Assembly (NCBI GenBank): GCA_028712075.1
Contig: JAQTQX010000004.1
Span: 1-64,000, forward strand
Direction: 5' to 3'
DNA from: Desulfuromonadaceae bacterium
GTDB lineage: Bacteria > Desulfobacterota > Desulfuromonadia > Geobacterales > Pseudopelobacteraceae
Length of the DNA: 64,000 nt
Translations under genes and position numbers: made by a program
Part shown: positions 59,934 to 64,000 of the stretch, in pieces
Numbering within the stretch: the stretch's first letter is position 1
Layout of the letters: every line of letters begins with the position of its first letter
The notes under the pieces: generated by a model
Database searches by the model: none
Told to the model about the DNA's origin: nothing
The model's input: only the letters and a program-made list of their open reading frames with translations

Positions 59934-60311
59934 ATGGGAATTTTTGCGGGAGTAGCCAAAAGCACCGGATCTTCGGAAAGTAAAAAGTTTCACTCTGATT
60001 TTGGAAAACTGCTTATGGACGGTGAGATTATTGAGGTCGGCTTTGTAGTTGTCAGGGATACTCTCCTGTTCACCAACAAGAGATTGATTCTCATCGATAT
60101 ACAAGGTATCTCCGGAAGGCAGATTGAGTACCTTTCCATTCCATATAGTAAAATTACCAAATTCAGCATTCAGACCGGCGAAAGCTTCGACCTAAACGCG
60201 GAATTGAGAGTGTGGATTGGCAACGACACCATGCCGCTGGAAAAAAAATTCAATAAGGACCTGAATGTGTATGAAGTGCAGAAGGTACTGGCAAGCCATG
60301 TTCTGAAGTGA
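59934..60311 (+). CDS. Bacterial PH-domain protein
   Basis: MGIFAGVAKSTGSSESKKFHSDFGKLLMDGEIIEVGFVVVRDTLLFTNKRLILIDIQGISGRQIEYLSIPYSKITKFSIQTGE. Confidence 0.88.
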   Translation: MGIFAGVAKSTGSSESKKFHSDFGKLLMDGEIIEVGFVVVRDTLLFTNKRLILIDIQGISGRQIEYLSIPYSKITKFSIQTGESFDLNAELRVWIGNDTMPLEKKFNKDLNVYEVQKVLASHVLK

Positions 60312-60515
60312 TTATACGGGACGACCGTCTGAGCCCTTCCCGGGACCGAGTTAGTTTTGAACAGATTATATAACTATACGTTATTATTTAATTATACTGA
60401 GTTAAAAAACAGGTATACCCCTAAAAAGGCCCCCATTAAGTGAGGGGGAGCTGCGGCAGTACCCCCGAGAGTTTGCGGATTACTCTTTTTGTTCTGGCTC
60501 CGTGTTGCGAAAAAA

Positions 60516-60547
60516 CGAAAGGGCCTCCGTTTCTGGAAGCCCTTTCG
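60516..60547 (-). terminator. Rho-independent terminator after PEP-CTERM gene
   Basis: cgaaagggcctcc-gtttct-ggaagccctttcg, T-run on minus strand. Confidence 0.8.
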
Positions 60548-60563
60548 TGAGTGTCGATATTCT

Positions 60564-61283
60564 TTACACAGATTTCTTTCTTCTCCAGAATGCCAGTCCG
60601 GCAATGCCACCGCCAAGAAGGAGCATGGTTGAGGGCTCAGGAACGGGGGCAACTGTCAACTTCCAGTCTTCAACTTCTCCCTGATACCAAGTACCAGTGG
60701 CAGTCAAGTTGCCGAGGTTGCTTCTGATGTCTGCACTACATACCACCTGTGCTCTCAACCAGTAATCAGTGAGACTGGTACTAGTCGGCATAACGACATC
60801 CGTATAGAAAGATTTGCTGACACCTGCAAAAGAATCATTCTTATGATAACCACTTTCACTTTCAAAATGCCATACGTCCGCAAAAATGGTTTCGCCACTA
60901 TCGGTAAAATCTTTGTCACCGTTCCAGTCTATCCAGACTTTGATTGCATCAAAATCGTGAATACCCCACTCTTCCTTGTACATATCAAACCTAAATTTAA
61001 CGGTCTGCCCTGCCGTAATAACAGCATTCCCCCAAGTTGCACCATTATCGACAGACCAGAAGACTCCGTCATCTGAGGAGTCAATCGTCTTTGAACTCGA
61101 TTCCGCATCCCACTTCGTGCCAAGTCGCTGCCATGAAGCATTTTGATGTCGTGCCATACCATAGCCAGTGGCATCGCCGTAATCGTATTGCGTTGCCAAA
61201 GCATCACTGGAATAACCAACTGACAAGGCAAGCACAAACATAAGAACAAAATAGCATCCGAAAATAGCGGTCGTACACTTCAT
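60564..61283 (-). CDS. PEP-CTERM sorting domain-containing protein (GEVED-like)
   Basis: signal peptide; DFDAIKVWIDWNGDKDFTDSGETIF; VPEPSTMLLLGGGIAGLAFWRRKKSV. Confidence 0.92.
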   Translation of the reverse strand: MKCTTAIFGCYFVLMFVLALSVGYSSDALATQYDYGDATGYGMARHQNASWQRLGTKWDAESSSKTIDSSDDGVFWSVDNGATWGNAVITAGQTVKFRFDMYKEEWGIHDFDAIKVWIDWNGDKDFTDSGETIFADVWHFESESGYHKNDSFAGVSKSFYTDVVMPTSTSLTDYWLRAQVVCSADIRSNLGNLTATGTWYQGEVEDWKLTVAPVPEPSTMLLLGGGIAGLAFWRRKKSV

Positions 61284-61329
61284 GGTAACACCTCGACATT
61301 AAAATTTTAAATCAATACAACTTGTTTTT

Positions 61330-61345
61330 AGCAATTGCCGTGCCA
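61330..61345 (-). promoter_or_regulatory. Sigma-54 (RpoN) -24/-12 promoter
   Basis: minus strand TGGCACG-GCAA-TTGCT, matches consensus TGGCACG-N4-TTGCW, ~47 bp upstream of start codon at 61283. Confidence 0.85.
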
Positions 61346-61656
61346 AGCACCGGAGTATTAAAAGAGTGGACTTTATAGACATACAACATATTGAAATAAA
61401 TATTTATTTTAGCAGAGTGATGTTATGGCAAGCAGAGTAATGATGAGGAACAGTATCAGAAATAATAAACGTGTAAATAAATTCGACAATTTTTTTCAGC
61501 AAAAAAATATAAGGATTATATTTGATACTGACCCATTGTCCGATACAGATAACCAAAAAATCTCATTGGAGAGTAGTGACATACCCTTATAAATGCCCCA
61601 ATTACTCTTGGATTCCGCCATATCATAAAGAACAATATCAGATAAAGGTAATAAAA

Positions 61657-61679
61657 AAGCCCCTATTTTCAAGGGGCTT
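61657..61679 (-). terminator. Rho-independent terminator
   Basis: aagcccc-tattttcaa-ggggctt with T-run on minus strand. Confidence 0.65.
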
Positions 61680-61830
61680 AAGTAATTGTCCGGATTGTAC
61701 CGGACAATTTTAATGGGGTGCAGTCCATTGAACTGATAATGTAACTACACAATATTGTTATTAATACTTGTTATTAAAAAACATCTGGGCCCCTATAAAG
61801 GCCCCCTAAATATTTTGGATGATAAAGTTG

Positions 61831-62019
61831 CTACCTGATAAGAGTGTGCTGACTGTTAAGGTCATTAAATATTGTGTCAAATGCCTTGATAGCCTCTGAA
61901 TTGTCATCACTACATAGTTGCGGGCGTAAACTCTTTAAGCTGTCGAGCGCCCTCACAATATCCGTATACTGCCTAAGCATGAACTCCTGTTGCTGAGTCA
62001 ACCAGACTTGCACTGCCAT
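61831..62019 (-). CDS. Small hypothetical protein, phage-like context
   Basis: 62-aa ORF, gene-dense minus-strand neighbourhood, RBS-like aaaggagg upstream. Confidence 0.55.
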   Translation of the reverse strand: MAVQVWLTQQQEFMLRQYTDIVRALDSLKSLRPQLCSDDNSEAIKAFDTIFNDLNSQHTLIR

Positions 62020-62076
62020 GGTATTTTCCTCCCTTTAGTGTATTTTGGGGTGTCCACTAAGTGAGTGCTCCTTTCC

Positions 62077-62316
62077 TCAGGCATTGCCCTTGGTAAGAAA
62101 TGTTTCGTAGATCGCTTCCTGAAGTGCATCCTTGCTGGCCTGTTCCATGTCTGACAATAGAGACTCAACGGCAGCCTTAGCGGCAACAGCTAGCGCAAGA
62201 ACCTCATCCGGATAAAAGTGTCCATGACACTCTTGTGCCTTGGTGATAAGTTCCGCCAGGGTATCGAGCTGAGGGCTCCTGCTTTCCGCTTCTCTGAGTT
62301 GGTGAAGGTCTCCCAT
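62077..62316 (-). CDS. Small hypothetical protein, phage-like context
   Basis: 79-aa ORF with RBS-like agaaaggat upstream. Confidence 0.55.
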   Translation of the reverse strand: MGDLHQLREAESRSPQLDTLAELITKAQECHGHFYPDEVLALAVAAKAAVESLLSDMEQASKDALQEAIYETFLTKGNA

Positions 62317-62410
62317 AACAATATCCTTTCTAAGAGGGGGCGTAGAATTACCGCCCCCTTAACTATCTGATTAAAGAGATCGGCTTAAAAATAAGCCGGA
62401 CTTGCGTTTA

Positions 62411-62651
62411 CTGTTTGTTTCTCCTGATGTAAGCGTCGTACCTGTTATCCCAGGGATCTTCACCTTTGTACAGACTTGGAGGTGTACCCACTCGAAAGGT
62501 TGCCCTAGCCTCCCGCGCGTGTTTCATAGCAATAGCCAACTCGGTTTCTTCTGTCGCTCGGGATAATGCGGTCTCATGACTAAGACCTTTATCAAGGTAT
62601 TCTTCATATTTCCTCTTGAAGGCTCGGTCTTGCTCTGTTGTTTTCGCCCAT
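62411..62651 (-). pseudogene. Small phage-like ORF with apparent 1-bp frameshift near its start
   Basis: frame reads TTEQDRAFKRKYEEYLDKGLSHETALSRATEETELAIAMKHAREARATFRVGTPPSLYKGEDPWDNRYDAYIRRNKQ*; the RBS/ATG upstream is in another frame. Confidence 0.5.
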
Positions 62652-62704
62652 ACTGTTACTCCTTTTGTCGCTAGAATTCGGCCTTGAGGCCGTTTGACTG
62701 TGGT

Positions 62705-64000
62705 TTACTGTGAGGTGTACACTTGCCGGTACCAATCAATTCCCCTGGTCAACGTTTCCAGATCCTGAGCAGAAAGCGACTGCCTGAACTTTGCTCGCTC
62801 ACTAAGCGGTAACATTGCCATCGGGTGAGCTTTACCGATGCTTTTACCTATCCCTTGCAGCGTCCCGCCTGCTGCAAGATATTCGTCCTTATACTTTCCC
62901 GCTGCTTCAGCATCGCCATAACGCAATGCCTGCTTGTAGTAGTACAGGGCATTGCTGCGGCTTGTCGGTTCAGCTGCCACGGGTTCTTTGCCCGATTTTT
63001 CCAGGTGCTTTATTGCCAGCCGCCGAATATTGTTATAAGCCGCTTCTCCTGGATCATTTTCGTATAGGTACAAGCCTTTCAGGCTATCCAGGTACCCGCG
63101 TGAAGGTTTGCCTTTCATGGCCTTGTATTCGTTTTCCAGTGCCAGAAAACGGGCCGCATGCTCTACTTTGTCGCGGATCGGTACCGGCTTGGTAATATCC
63201 GGATAGATTGACTTGCCGGTAATCAGTTCACCGGCAAGCTTGAAGAAGGGCGCTGAAGCGTTGGCCAGTTTGTTGGGCGTTGCCATAAGCATCTTCTTGG
63301 CCAGTTCACCTGATTCCATTTCGCCGTTTTTGAGCTTACGCAATGTTTCCGGATAATCCTCAAGGCCAAACCATGCCAGGGCATCAGGAAAGGCACCTTG
63401 AAAGCGGGCCGTCATAATATTACCATTGGTTTTGGTACCCAGAATCACATGAAGTTGCTGCTGGTCAGATTCGTTCAGAAGATCCTCTTCATCAGGATGC
63501 ACCAGATGATTGAATGCGCTGACAGTCGCAAACAGCACCTGAGTCAGCATAACCTTTTCTGCTATACCAAGAACTGCGCCTGCAACCTTGCGAGTCCCTA
63601 CGCCTGCCATGCGTGCGGCAGTGCTGCCTGCTTCACCTTTGGTTGCTGCATTCTGAAACAGCCGGTAATAACGAGGGGCGTTGATCTCCATCCAGGAAAA
63701 GAACGGAATGAACCGGGTCCGGATCTTCTCGCCATGAGCTGAAAGGTTCCCGTAATCGCCCAGGAGCTCGCGACTCAATTTAGCGGCCTTATCCTTAACA
63801 TCAATCAAGGCGTCAATCTCGCTCGGTTTGCTGGCCCAATATACCTTCTTTCCCTTTTCAAGCAGCTCTTTGGCTCTGAGGTATGCCGCTTCACGTAACA
63901 GCCCTTCACGAAGCTGAGACAGCCCGGACACCCAATAGAAATATTTTTGAATAATGTTTGGCGGCGCAAGCTTGGAAAGATCACCAGAACGCAAGGCAGC
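62705..64000 (-). CDS. Partial large phage-like (polyvalent-protein-like) protein, runs off right edge
   Basis: open frame through window edge; the track's 'M' is a TTG and upstream codons (gct gcc) stay open. Confidence 0.6.
   Translation of the reverse strand, partial: AALRSGDLSKLAPPNIIQKYFYWVSGLSQLREGLLREAAYLRAKELLEKGKKVYWASKPSEIDALIDVKDKAAKLSRELLGDYGNLSAHGEKIRTRFIPFFSWMEINAPRYYRLFQNAATKGEAGSTAARMAGVGTRKVAGAVLGIAEKVMLTQVLFATVSAFNHLVHPDEEDLLNESDQQQLHVILGTKTNGNIMTARFQGAFPDALAWFGLEDYPETLRKLKNGEMESGELAKKMLMATPNKLANASAPFFKLAGELITGKSIYPDITKPVPIRDKVEHAARFLALENEYKAMKGKPSRGYLDSLKGLYLYENDPGEAAYNNIRRLAIKHLEKSGKEPVAAEPTSRSNALYYYKQALRYGDAEAAGKYKDEYLAAGGTLQGIGKSIGKAHPMAMLPLSERAKFRQSLSAQDLETLTRGIDWYRQVYTSQ

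Noticed and set aside
61522-61713. 63-aa plus-strand ORF
   Set aside because: Spans a hairpin terminator and repeat-like sequence; no RBS or homology signal.

Overview
The window looks like a deltaproteobacterial (Geobacter/Desulfuromonadales-like, inferred) chromosomal segment. It is dominated by a minus-strand exosortase-A (XrtA/EpsH) PEP-CTERM exopolysaccharide locus at about 3.5-48.8 kb. That locus contains PrsT-like TPR protein, EpsB-type sugar transferase, Wza-like export protein, chain-length determinant, tyrosine autokinase, XrtA ATPase, outer-membrane protein, deacetylase, exosortase, EpsI, many glycosyltransferases, Wzx, O-antigen ligase, GNAT/FemAB-like and ATP-grasp enzymes. A housekeeping block follows: tRNA-Pro, dxs, polyprenyl synthase, xseB, xseA, SemiSWEET, RNA methyltransferase, DedA. 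Then come TPR/AMIN/PH-domain genes, a second PEP-CTERM gene with a near-perfect sigma-54 promoter, and a phage-like edge. The left edge carries an open gene absent from the ORF track: tandem MshEN-like (GspE-N) motifs, an internal signal/TM segment, Fn3/Ig-like domains and 285-bp tandem repeats, i.e. a candidate nucleotide-sensing giant adhesin. Intergenic DNA is rich in several families of imperfect palindromes. These bracket two GxxExxY (PDDEXK-like) genes and lie at the break-points of gene relics (yefM-yoeB, asparagine synthase, GT2). Also notable: a G10 tract in a glycosyltransferase, 9-bp tandem repeats at three gene starts, a palindrome inserted in frame in a GT4 gene, and a possible cohesin/dockerin pair. 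All assignments are by reading protein motifs; no database search was possible.
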